In this document: positions 1-6,201 of the stretch, in pieces
Position numbering within the stretch: position 1 is the stretch's first letter
How the letters are laid out: every line of letters begins with the position of its first letter
DNA from: Lachnospiraceae bacterium
GTDB taxonomy: Bacteria > Bacillota > Clostridia > Lachnospirales > Lachnospiraceae
DNA length: 64,000 nt
Direction of reading: 5' to 3'
Assembly: GCA_017427415.1 (NCBI GenBank)
Contig: JAFRSU010000084.1
Span: 49,021-113,020, forward strand
Position numbers and translations under genes: made by a program
Notes under the pieces: model-generated
Database searches by the model: none
The model's input: the letters and a program-made list of their open reading frames with translations, nothing else
Told to the model about the DNA's origin: nothing

Positions 1-251
1 GAGCTATCAAACGTGAGATGAACAGCCCCAAGTGGACATGGTTCGCTATTGGTTACCAGTGCGGATTTGCTTATCTTGTAGCACTTTGTATCATGCATAT
101 CGGCGGACTGTTTACCGGTGAGGCAAATGTAATCGGAGTGATCGTATCTGTTGCAGCTATCGCATTTATGTGCTATATGTTGTTCAGACCTTACAAAGAG
201 GCAAACATCAGAACCGCAAAATATAAGGGCGAAGCCAAGAAAGCAGCTTAA
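1..251 (+). CDS. feoB: Ferrous iron transporter FeoB, 3' end only
   Basis: Partial gene running in from the left edge; the reading frame is open from base 3. The visible 80 or so residues match the conserved C-terminus of classical FeoB: the segment KWTWFAIGYQCGFAY lies in the last gate/membrane region, followed by a hydrophobic helix and a basic tail (RPYKEAN...GEAKKAA). FeoB is a GTPase-gated inner-membrane Fe(II) importer. This is a different FeoB subtype from the complete one at 28756-30777, whose C-terminus is unlike it, so the genome carries at least two. The next gene encodes a Cys-rich Feo-type accessory protein. The promoter lies outside the window. The ATG at 18 is internal, not a true start. 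Confidence 0.88.
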   Translation, partial: AIKREMNSPKWTWFAIGYQCGFAYLVALCIMHIGGLFTGEANVIGVIVSVAAIAFMCYMLFRPYKEANIRTAKYKGEAKKAA

Positions 252-261
252 AATAATGAAA

Positions 262-291
262 ATCAATCAGAGGGACGGTTCTCTGATTGAT
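262..291. terminator. Hairpin after feoB
   Basis: An 11-bp perfect stem (ATCAATCAGAG, 262-272, with CTCTGATTGAT, 281-291) and an 8-nt loop follow the feoB stop codon. There is no clean T-run on the plus strand, so it may be an RNA-stabilising or weak terminator hairpin. Confidence 0.45.
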
Positions 292-300
292 AATAAAAAA

Positions 301-357
301 TGTCATTCTGAGCGCAGCGAAGAATCTTTAAGATCCTTCAAAGTGTTCAGGATGACA
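301..357. repeat. Interspersed palindromic repeat (TGTCATTCTGAGCG type), copy 1
   Basis: A 57-nt element bounded by imperfect inverted ends: TGTCATTCTGAGCG at the left and the complement of TGTCATCCTGAAC at the right, with about 28 nt of arm on each side. A second copy is at 49112-49180. Elements of this family are widespread in Clostridia; function unknown. It would fold into a long hairpin if transcribed. Confidence 0.75.
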
Positions 358-431
358 TTGATTTATATTGAAATATAAATTGACAAATGATAGTATTATA
401 AAAGAGTAAATCAGAAAGGAGGACCGATCAT

Positions 432-911
432 ATGAATCCCGGTACATTTGCGGTTTCGGCCGTACTGGTTATCATAGTAGGACTTATAATCTATAAAATG
501 ATCAAAGATAAAAAATCCGGAAAATCCTCCTGCTCGTGCGGCGGGAGCTGCTCCGGCTGCGGTATGGCAGGAAGCTGCCATAAATCCGGAAAATCCGGCA
601 GCTTTCCGGATGAATCAGTTGATCAGGGTTCGGAAACACAAGGCTTGGTCAATGTTTTGCAGATAGAAGACCGGAATGTCGTAAAAAAGATAACAATGAA
701 GATTGACGGCATGATGTGCGGTATGTGCGAGAGTCATGTAAATGATGCCATCAGATCAAATCTGAACGTAAGGAAATTGAAAACATCCCATTCGACAGGA
801 TTATCTGAGTTTTTGACCAATGATGTTGTATCGGATGAGAGCCTTAAAGAGATCATAGAAAAAACAGGCTATCATGTGCTCGATATAAAGAGAGAGTACA
901 TACAAGAATAA
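432..911 (+). CDS. FeoB-associated Cys-rich membrane protein with C-terminal HMA-like domain
   Basis: 159 aa, with an AGGAGG-type RBS just upstream (AAAGGAGG at 415-422). Residues 6-21 form one membrane helix, followed by a Lys-rich stretch and a cysteine cluster (Cys 34, 36, 40, 43, 49) as in FeoB-associated Cys-rich membrane proteins. Unlike the 50-aa form at 30802, it continues into a ferredoxin-fold heavy-metal-associated-like domain (about 85-155) with a CGMC pair at 96-99 in the MxCGMCxxxV context of metal chaperones and P1B ATPases. It follows feoB by 180 nt and is probably cotranscribed or expressed from the same control. Likely membrane-tethered metal handling on the cytosolic side; the metal (Fe or Cu) cannot be decided from sequence. 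Confidence 0.75.
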   Translation: MNPGTFAVSAVLVIIVGLIIYKMIKDKKSGKSSCSCGGSCSGCGMAGSCHKSGKSGSFPDESVDQGSETQGLVNVLQIEDRNVVKKITMKIDGMMCGMCESHVNDAIRSNLNVRKLKTSHSTGLSEFLTNDVVSDESLKEIIEKTGYHVLDIKREYIQE

Positions 912-947
912 AATAATACTTTTTGAAGAAAAAAATAAAAAAAACGC

Positions 948-996
948 TTGACAGTAAGATGAAGATATGATAATGTAGTTAGCGTAAGGTAACTAC
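948..996 (+). promoter_or_regulatory. Promoter with metal-regulon box (box A)
   Basis: TTGACA at 948-953 and GATAAT/TAATGT near 969-976 form a promoter. A palindrome with GTAGTTA (975-981) and TAACTAC (990-996) arms overlaps the -10 and start region and matches the GTTA-N8-TAAC core found throughout the window. No good ORF follows; see the candidate RNA downstream. Confidence 0.75.
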
Positions 997-1188
997 AAAA
1001 CATTAAAGCGATTGTATGATCATGTTTCTTTATGAAACTCTCATCGTTAAATCCTTCAAACCTCACTGCAGTATGCCGCCAACGTACTGCTCAAGACTTC
1101 AGACATTGAGACCCAATCACTTCTTATTTAGCTTTGATGAGGTTCATACAATTGACTTATAATACTTCACCTTATTAATACTGAAAAT

Positions 1189-1236
1189 ATCGGCTGACCC
1201 ATATAAAATATTTATATCGGGTAAGGGTCAGCCGAT
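1189..1236. terminator. 12-bp hairpin, probable terminator
   Basis: Perfect stem ATCGGCTGACCC (1189-1200) with GGGTCAGCCGAT (1225-1236). The T-rich flank is on the minus-strand side (ATTTTC), so it could end the minus-strand znu operon as well as a plus-strand RNA. Confidence 0.55.
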
Positions 1237-1252
1237 AATTTATCAGTAATGA

Positions 1253-1268
1253 GTTAGCGTATGCTAAT
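1253..1268. promoter_or_regulatory. Metal-regulon box B between two hairpins
   Basis: GTTAGC-GTAT-GCTAAT at 1253-1268 is a near-perfect copy of the window consensus. It lies between two terminator-like hairpins and no clear promoter could be assigned to it on either strand. Confidence 0.6.
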
Positions 1269-1269
1269 C

Positions 1270-1308
1270 AAAAAAGTGTGCCAATTAACGACACACTTTA
1301 TTTTTTTA
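1270..1308. terminator. Bidirectional terminator downstream of znuB
   Basis: Stem AAAGTGTG (1273-1280) with CACACTTT (1292-1299), followed by ATTTTTTT on the plus strand and by a T-run on the minus strand. It serves the minus-strand zur-znuC-znuB operon and any plus-strand transcript from box A. Confidence 0.8.
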
Positions 1309-1322
1309 TAAGCGAACGCTAT

Positions 1323-2174
1323 TTAGTGCGAGCTTGCCCGATTTTTTACGGCAATACCGATGATACAGCATATTAAGAATGCGACGACATCTGCAGCCAC
1401 TATGGTGGAACCTACCGGAGTACCGGCAAGGATAGATATGATGAGCCCCAAAAGAGAGCATATGACGGCAAATACGGCAGAAAATACAGTAACAGATCTA
1501 AAACTGTTAAACAGTCTCATGGCTGAAAGTGCCGGGAAAATGATAAGAGCCGAGATAAGCAGCGAGCCTACCAGGTTCATGGCAAGTACTATGATCACGG
1601 CTATGACCACGGCTATCAGGAAATTATATGCATTTGCCCTTACTCCGGATGCCTTGGAAAAGTTTTCGTCAAAGGTGACCGCAAATATCTTGTTATAGAA
1701 AAGGATGAAGATAGCGATAACAACGACTGAAAGCACAATACACAGTACTACTTCGGTTGTTGAAAGAGTAAGTATGGAAGTTGAACCGAATAAGGTACTG
1801 CATACATCTCCCGAAATATTTGCCGATGTAGAAAAAACATTCATTATAAGATAGCCCAACGCAAGTGCTCCGACAGATATCATGGCTATAGCGGCATCAC
1901 CTTTTATTTTTGTATTCTGCCCTGTTTTAAGCAGAAGTACCGCACATATGACTGTGACCGGAAGTACTAAGAGCATATTGTTTGTCAGATTGAAAACAGT
2001 AGCTATGGCTATGGCTCCGAATGCCACATGCGATAAACCGTCACCTATAAACGAATAACGTTTAAGCACCAGTGTAACACCGAACAGGGAAGAACACAGT
2101 GATATCAGCACACCCACTATCAAAGCTTTTACCACAATAGGATGTTGTAAGTATGTAAAAAGTTTATCCAGCAT
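1323..2174 (-). CDS. znuB: Zinc ABC transporter permease ZnuB
   Basis: 283 aa, ABC-3 family (ZnuB/MntB/SitC type), with about 8-9 hydrophobic helices over its whole length and the family pattern of a Gly-rich cytosolic coupling segment early (LKRYSFIGDGLSHVAFG at about 37-53). It forms the membrane channel for a divalent cation with the ATPase encoded just upstream; its start overlaps the end of that gene by 11 nt, indicating translational coupling. Zinc rather than manganese is inferred from the adjacent Fur-family repressor and the divergent binding protein with a long His/Asp loop. Last gene of a three-gene minus-strand operon. Confidence 0.9.
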   Translation of the reverse strand: MLDKLFTYLQHPIVVKALIVGVLISLCSSLFGVTLVLKRYSFIGDGLSHVAFGAIAIATVFNLTNNMLLVLPVTVICAVLLLKTGQNTKIKGDAAIAMISVGALALGYLIMNVFSTSANISGDVCSTLFGSTSILTLSTTEVVLCIVLSVVVIAIFILFYNKIFAVTFDENFSKASGVRANAYNFLIAVVIAVIIVLAMNLVGSLLISALIIFPALSAMRLFNSFRSVTVFSAVFAVICSLLGLIISILAGTPVGSTIVAADVVAFLICCIIGIAVKNRASSH

Positions 2175-2883
2175 TTTTCTTACCTTCTTCCCGATTGCTC
2201 AAAAAGAACTTTCCTTCATCGCTTTCCAGATATTCATCACGGCTTCCGTAGAAAATGTTATTTCCAATATGAAGGATATGTGTAGCATATTTTACTGCCG
2301 CAGCTATATCGTGGGATATCATGATAACGGTGATACCTTCACTGTTAAGGTTTTTTATAAGATCATACATTTCTGCGGTTACCTTCGGATCAAGTCCGGA
2401 TACGGGCTCGTCGAGCAGAAGTACTTTCCTTGTGGCACATAAGGCTCTGGCTAAAAGCACACGCTGCTGCTGTCCTCCTGAGAGTTCACGGTAGCAATGG
2501 TCTGCCAGCTGCCCGATCCCCATTCGTTCCATATTCTCTTTTGCAAGCATCTTTTCTTCTTTATTGTAAAAAGGTCTGAAACCGGCACGACCCTGGCAGC
2601 CGGAGAGTACGATCTCCTTAACGGATGCCGGAAAATCTCTCTGCACAACAGTCTGCTGGGGAAGATAACCGATTTCATTGGCCTTTAACCCATCACCGAA
2701 TGTGATCTCTCCGCTTATAGGCCTTATCAGACCGAGCAGGGTTTTCATAAGCGTACTTTTTCCGGTCCCGTTTTCACCGACAATGCACAGATAATCCTGC
2801 TTATCTACTTTAAAGTTTATGGGTTCGGTTATGGTTTTTCTTTCATAGCCTACTTCCAGATTTTTAACTGTAATATATGACAT
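2164..2883 (-). CDS. znuC: Zinc ABC transporter ATPase ZnuC
   Basis: 239 aa ATP-binding subunit. Walker A GENGTGKST (about 37-45), signature LSGGQQQR (about 134-141), Walker B VLLLDEP, D-loop SGLD and the switch His in ISHD are all present, so it should be active. It energises ZnuB and ZnuA for zinc import. An AGAGGA RBS precedes the ATG; 52 nt separates it from the repressor gene upstream and it overlaps znuB. Expected to be repressed by Zur through the promoter region at 3395-3500. Confidence 0.92.
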   Translation of the reverse strand: MSYITVKNLEVGYERKTITEPINFKVDKQDYLCIVGENGTGKSTLMKTLLGLIRPISGEITFGDGLKANEIGYLPQQTVVQRDFPASVKEIVLSGCQGRAGFRPFYNKEEKMLAKENMERMGIGQLADHCYRELSGGQQQRVLLARALCATRKVLLLDEPVSGLDPKVTAEMYDLIKNLNSEGITVIMISHDIAAAVKYATHILHIGNNIFYGSRDEYLESDEGKFFLSNREEGKKNAG

Positions 2884-2935
2884 TTTTCTGTCCTCTTATA
2901 TGTCCCGTATCACCGGGTTAACTTAGAATGTGCTT

Positions 2936-3364
2936 TCAACTTTGTTCATCTGCAGCCTGGCATTCATCACATATACCGTAAAAAACCGTCCTTTTGGGAT
3001 CCATGCGGAATTGATGATGCTCGTAGAGATGGGACTCCAGCTCGTTTAATTCATCGCAGTGCATATGGATGAGTTTGCCGCATTTTTCACATTTACAGTG
3101 AAAACAGGTATCTTCACAGCAGTGTTCACCTCCGGTATATTCAAAACATGCCGGACTGTTGATATCTACTATATATTTATTGATTGTTCCGTCATCTACA
3201 AGTTTTTCAAGCTGTCTGTATACGGTGGCCTGACCTATGGCTTCGCCGCGGGCTTTAAAAAATTCACAGACATCCGATACGGTAACATGTTTCCCCTGCA
3301 CGGTTTTCATGTATCCCAGCAATTTCTCTTTTTGTTTTGTCTTATATGCCGAACGTTTTTCCAA
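2936..3364 (-). CDS. zur: Fur-family repressor, probably Zur
   Basis: 142 aa. The N-terminal winged helix (about 1-85) contains the DNA-recognition stretch GQATVYRQLEKL; the C-terminal half is a dimer/metal domain with structural zinc cysteines (CEKC at about 100-103, CDEC near the end) and a His/Cys-rich CCEDTCFHC segment. Fur, PerR and Zur look alike at this level; Zur is chosen because the gene heads an operon with znuC and znuB and faces znuA. The intergenic DNA has Fur-type 7-1-7 palindromes rather than the GTTAGC boxes used elsewhere here, so zinc control is separate from the main regulon. Confidence 0.82.
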   Translation of the reverse strand: MEKRSAYKTKQKEKLLGYMKTVQGKHVTVSDVCEFFKARGEAIGQATVYRQLEKLVDDGTINKYIVDINSPACFEYTGGEHCCEDTCFHCKCEKCGKLIHMHCDELNELESHLYEHHQFRMDPKRTVFYGICDECQAADEQS

Positions 3365-3394
3365 AGTAAGCCTCCCTGTAAAATGATCTTAATT

Positions 3395-3517
3395 TAAGAA
3401 CCGTTATCAATTATAGTGGGATTTCTATATTTGTCAAGCAAAATGAAAATAATTATCAAATTAAATTTGAAAATTGTTCTCAAATTCATTGACATTCATT
3501 TTTGTTTGTGTTAGAAT
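3395..3517. promoter_or_regulatory. Divergent zur/znuA promoter region with Fur-type (Zur) boxes
   Basis: The znuA promoter is TTGACA (3489-3494), 17-nt spacer, TAGAAT (3512-3517). Upstream lie near-identical segments GAAAATAATTATCAAA and GAAAATTGTTCTCAAA (about 3445-3486), and nearer zur an AACCGTTATCAATT element (about 3400). These resemble the 7-1-7 TGATAATnATTATCA class bound by Fur-family repressors. Confidence 0.7.
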
Positions 3518-3562
3518 TCATAACTATGTTGGATTCGGAGTATTATCGGAGGATATAGGAAA

Positions 3563-4600
3563 ATGAAAGACAGAATGAAAAAAATCATCATGATGTGTTT
3601 TGCGGCGATATTGGCGATCGGTGTTTTTTCGGCTTGCTCAGATACAAAAGGTACCGGTAAAAACAGTCCGGATAACAGTGCGCAGATTAAGATAGTTACG
3701 ACGATATTTCCCGAATATGACTGGACAAAAGAGATAATAGGAGATAAGGCTGAAAATACCGAACTTATCTGGCTTACAGATAACGGAGTGGATATGCACA
3801 GTTATCAGCCTTCGGTAGATGACATACTTACCATATCGTCATGTGATCTTTTTATATATGTCGGCGGCGAGTCGGATGCCTGGGTAGAGGATGCCTTAAA
3901 GCAGGCAACCAACAAGGATATGGAAGTGATAAATCTTTTGGATGTTCTCGGTGAAAAGGTTAAAAATGAAGAAATAGTCGAAGGCATGGAGCATGACCAC
4001 GACCATGACCACGATGAAGACCACGACCATGATGAAGATCACGATCATGACCACGAAGAAGTTGAATTTGATGAACACGTATGGCTTTCAATAAGGAATG
4101 CAGTAGTAATATGTGAGGAGATAGCAGGCAGATTAGAGAAGATCGATCCGGAAAATGCGGATATTTATCAGAAAAATCTTACCGCATATAAAGAAAAACT
4201 TTTAGCATTGGACGGAGATTATAAGAACGCAGTGGCAGAGTCGGAGAAAAAAACACTTCTATTCGCAGACAGATTTCCGTTCAGGTATCTGACAGATGAT
4301 TACGGACTTGATTATTATGCAGCTTTTACCGGATGTTCGGCAGAAACGGAAGCAGGCTTTGAAACGGTTATCTTTCTGTCAAATAAGGCAGATGAACTGA
4401 AACTTGATATCATCCTGACTATAGAAAACAGCGATAAAAAGCTGGCTGAAACGATCAGGAACAATACTGCCGGAAAGAACCAGCAGATCATGGTATTAAA
4501 CTCCATGCAGGGACTCACTTCAAAAGATGTTAAGAACGGAGCAGGCTATCTGTCAATTATGACGGATAACTTAAACACGCTTAAAGCAGCACTGAGATAA
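3563..4600 (+). CDS. znuA: Zinc-binding lipoprotein ZnuA
   Basis: 345 aa, cluster A-1 substrate-binding protein. Lipoprotein signal peptide with the lipobox ending at Cys 25 (GVFSAC), so it is anchored on the outer face of the membrane. A long His/Asp-rich loop lies at about 144-166 (repeated HDHD/HDED), the hallmark of zinc-specific ZnuA/AdcA proteins, between the two lobes. Conserved metal-site positions are visible: His 79 (DMHSYQP), His 172 (DEHVWLS) and the downstream FADRFPFRYL segment, where the usual His is replaced by Arg/Phe. It delivers Zn to ZnuB. Convergent with the TetR gene, only 6 nt apart. Confidence 0.92.
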   Translation: MKDRMKKIIMMCFAAILAIGVFSACSDTKGTGKNSPDNSAQIKIVTTIFPEYDWTKEIIGDKAENTELIWLTDNGVDMHSYQPSVDDILTISSCDLFIYVGGESDAWVEDALKQATNKDMEVINLLDVLGEKVKNEEIVEGMEHDHDHDHDEDHDHDEDHDHDHEEVEFDEHVWLSIRNAVVICEEIAGRLEKIDPENADIYQKNLTAYKEKLLALDGDYKNAVAESEKKTLLFADRFPFRYLTDDYGLDYYAAFTGCSAETEAGFETVIFLSNKADELKLDIILTIENSDKKLAETIRNNTAGKNQQIMVLNSMQGLTSKDVKNGAGYLSIMTDNLNTLKAALR

Positions 4601-4606
4601 TATTTA

Positions 4607-5257
4607 TCATGTGAGGCTGTTTTTGAGAATGTTTTTAATGATAAGTATGACCTCACGCCTCATTACTTCATTATTCAGTTCTGCATGATGATGATATATT
4701 GTTTCATGACAGTAATTTTCCACTATGCCGTATATCAGATGGATCTTCTCCTTGGGATTTTCCATCTGTATACCGGCTTTTTTTACAAATTCCTCTATCT
4801 TTTTGGTCATGGCAAGTTCCGAGGATGCAAAGATTTCTGCCACGTCATGATCCGAGTGAGCCATGGAATATATTTCCTCGTGAGCTTTCTGGGACATGCG
4901 GTGACTTTGGAGCATAAGGGTGATGATCCTGTCAAGTATGCGTTCAATGTCATCTAACGAGATAGCAGGGGTATTACCGGAGGTGACAAGATTTTCTTCC
5001 AAAATAGCAGTCATCGGGAAAAGGATGGAGTCCGAAAACTTTTTCAGACCTTCCATGAATATTTCCTTTTTATCTTTAAAATACTGATATATTATGCCGG
5101 TGGAAACATCGGCATATTTTGCTATTTCGGGAGTGGTGGTGCTGTGGTAGCCCTTCTCGCATATAAGCTCGAAGCCTTTTTCTATTATTCTCGATCTTTT
5201 GGCTAAAGCTTTATCAAGCTTTGGCATTCTTGTTTTTGATGTTTTCTCTTCTGACAT
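4607..5257 (-). CDS. TetR-family regulator of the adjacent ABC exporter
   Basis: 216 aa. The N-terminal HTH (about 15-65: TTTPEIAKYADVSTGIIYQYFKDKKE) is typical TetR; the C-terminal part is an all-helical ligand domain with several His (YCHETIYHHHAE). It faces the ABC operon at 5494 across 236 nt. It is clearly paralogous to the TetR at 48448-49086, which faces a similar ABC operon, so a TetR-ABC-FtsX module was duplicated. The presumed role is repression of the exporter until a substrate binds; the ligand is unknown. Confidence 0.85.
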   Translation of the reverse strand: MSEEKTSKTRMPKLDKALAKRSRIIEKGFELICEKGYHSTTTPEIAKYADVSTGIIYQYFKDKKEIFMEGLKKFSDSILFPMTAILEENLVTSGNTPAISLDDIERILDRIITLMLQSHRMSQKAHEEIYSMAHSDHDVAEIFASSELAMTKKIEEFVKKAGIQMENPKEKIHLIYGIVENYCHETIYHHHAELNNEVMRREVILIIKNILKNSLT

Positions 5258-5412
5258 GGTTATCCCCTTACATACGGTTATATGGTCTTTTTCTTACAGA
5301 TGGTCATTATCAAAAGTGATAAGTAAATTATTAAACGGTATATTCATTTGACTAATATAATACACTAACTTTAAAAAAAAATCAATAGTGTGAAATAAAA
5401 TTCATATTTTGG

Positions 5413-5441
5413 TTGACAAGTACATATACAAGGTGTATAAT
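5413..5441 (+). promoter_or_regulatory. Promoter of the ABC/FtsX operon
   Basis: TTGACA (5413-5418), 17 nt, TATAAT (5436-5441): a near-consensus promoter 50 nt before the start codon. No GTTAGC box was found here, so this copy of the module is controlled by its TetR rather than the metal regulon. The rest of 5258-5493 is AT-rich with no gene. Confidence 0.75.
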
Positions 5442-5493
5442 CCAAAACCGAAAAGATATGAAACATAATTCACATTTAGGAGGATATAATTAA

Positions 5494-6201
5494 ATGGCAA
5501 AAGAACTGATCAATTTTAACAATGTTAGAAAAACATATTCTATAGGCGAAAAAACCTTTGATGCGCTGAATGGAGCAAGCTTTACGGTAAACAGGGGAGA
5601 GTTCGTTGTAATACTCGGACCGAGCGGAGCAGGAAAGTCAACAATACTTAACTTACTGGGCGGTATGGATAAGGCTACTTCAGGAGAGATAATCATAGAC
5701 GGCAAGGATATATCAAAACTCTCAGCAAAGGAGCTTACACATTACAGGGCAGAGAATATCGGATTTATATTTCAGTTTTATAACATCCTTCCTACACTTA
5801 CCGTTATAGAAAACGTAGAACTGATCAATGATATAGTAAAGAATCCCAAGCCGGCAATGGAGGTACTTAAAGGCGTGGGCCTCGAGATGCATGCGGACAA
5901 GTTCCCGAACCAGCTCTCCGGAGGTGAGCAGCAGAGAGTAAGTATAGCAAGGGCTATAGCTAAGAACCCGCTTTTACTTCTTTGCGATGAACCTACCGGT
6001 GCACTCGACTCTCAGACCGGTGTTGAGGTACTTAAACTTTTAAAAGAACAGTGCAGGTCGGGAGAGAATACGGTTGTCATAGTTACCCATAACAGCCTGA
6101 TAGCAGAAATAGCTGACAGAGTTATCCGTGTAAAGAACGGAAAGATACGATCCAATGAACTTAACGCTTCACCCAAGAATATCGAGGAGGTGGAGTGGTA
6201 A
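5494..6201 (+). CDS. ABC exporter ATPase, MacB/LolD type (module 1)
   Basis: 235 aa. Walker [10 protein letters not shown] (about 43-51), Q-loop in IFQFYN, signature LSGGEQQR, Walker B LLLLCDEP with the GALD D-loop and switch His in VTHN: complete and typical of the MacB/LolD/FtsE branch that works with FtsX-type permeases. AGGAGG RBS at 5480-5485. Its stop codon overlaps the start of the permease (TAATG). Works with the 6201-8579 permease as a mechanotransmission-type extruder or as a sensor of peptides or antibiotics; substrate unknown. Regulated by the divergent TetR. Confidence 0.9.
   Translation: MAKELINFNNVRKTYSIGEKTFDALNGASFTVNRGEFVVILGPSGAGKSTILNLLGGMDKATSGEIIIDGKDISKLSAKELTHYRAENIGFIFQFYNILPTLTVIENVELINDIVKNPKPAMEVLKGVGLEMHADKFPNQLSGGEQQRVSIARAIAKNPLLLLCDEPTGALDSQTGVEVLKLLKEQCRSGENTVVIVTHNSLIAEIADRVIRVKNGKIRSNELNASPKNIEEVEW

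Larger units (their letters stand above)
981..1306 (+). ncRNA. Candidate metal-regulated small RNA
   Basis: A good promoter with box A drives a 411-nt stretch lacking a convincing gene and ends at hairpins at 1189-1236 and 1270-1308. The only ORF of note (1016-1162, 48 codons) has no Shine-Dalgarno sequence and no recognisable features. The arrangement (metal-box promoter, about 260-330 nt, terminator) is what an iron-responsive sRNA such as RyhB or FsrA would show, but no sequence similarity is claimed. A short unannotated peptide or an artefactual promoter are alternatives. Confidence 0.35.

Noticed and set aside
1016..1162. 48-codon ORF behind box A as a protein gene
   Set aside because: No Shine-Dalgarno sequence, no hydrophobic or domain pattern, and composition like noncoding DNA; kept only as a note within the candidate RNA.
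3896..4078. Minus-strand Val/Met-rich ORF opposite the znuA His loop
   Set aside because: Shadow of the GAC/CAT repeats that encode the His/Asp loop on the other strand.
5258..5493. A metal-regulon box in the promoter of ABC module 1
   Set aside because: The sequence has a clean promoter but no GTTA-N8-TAAC pair; only single-arm matches such as ACACTAAC.
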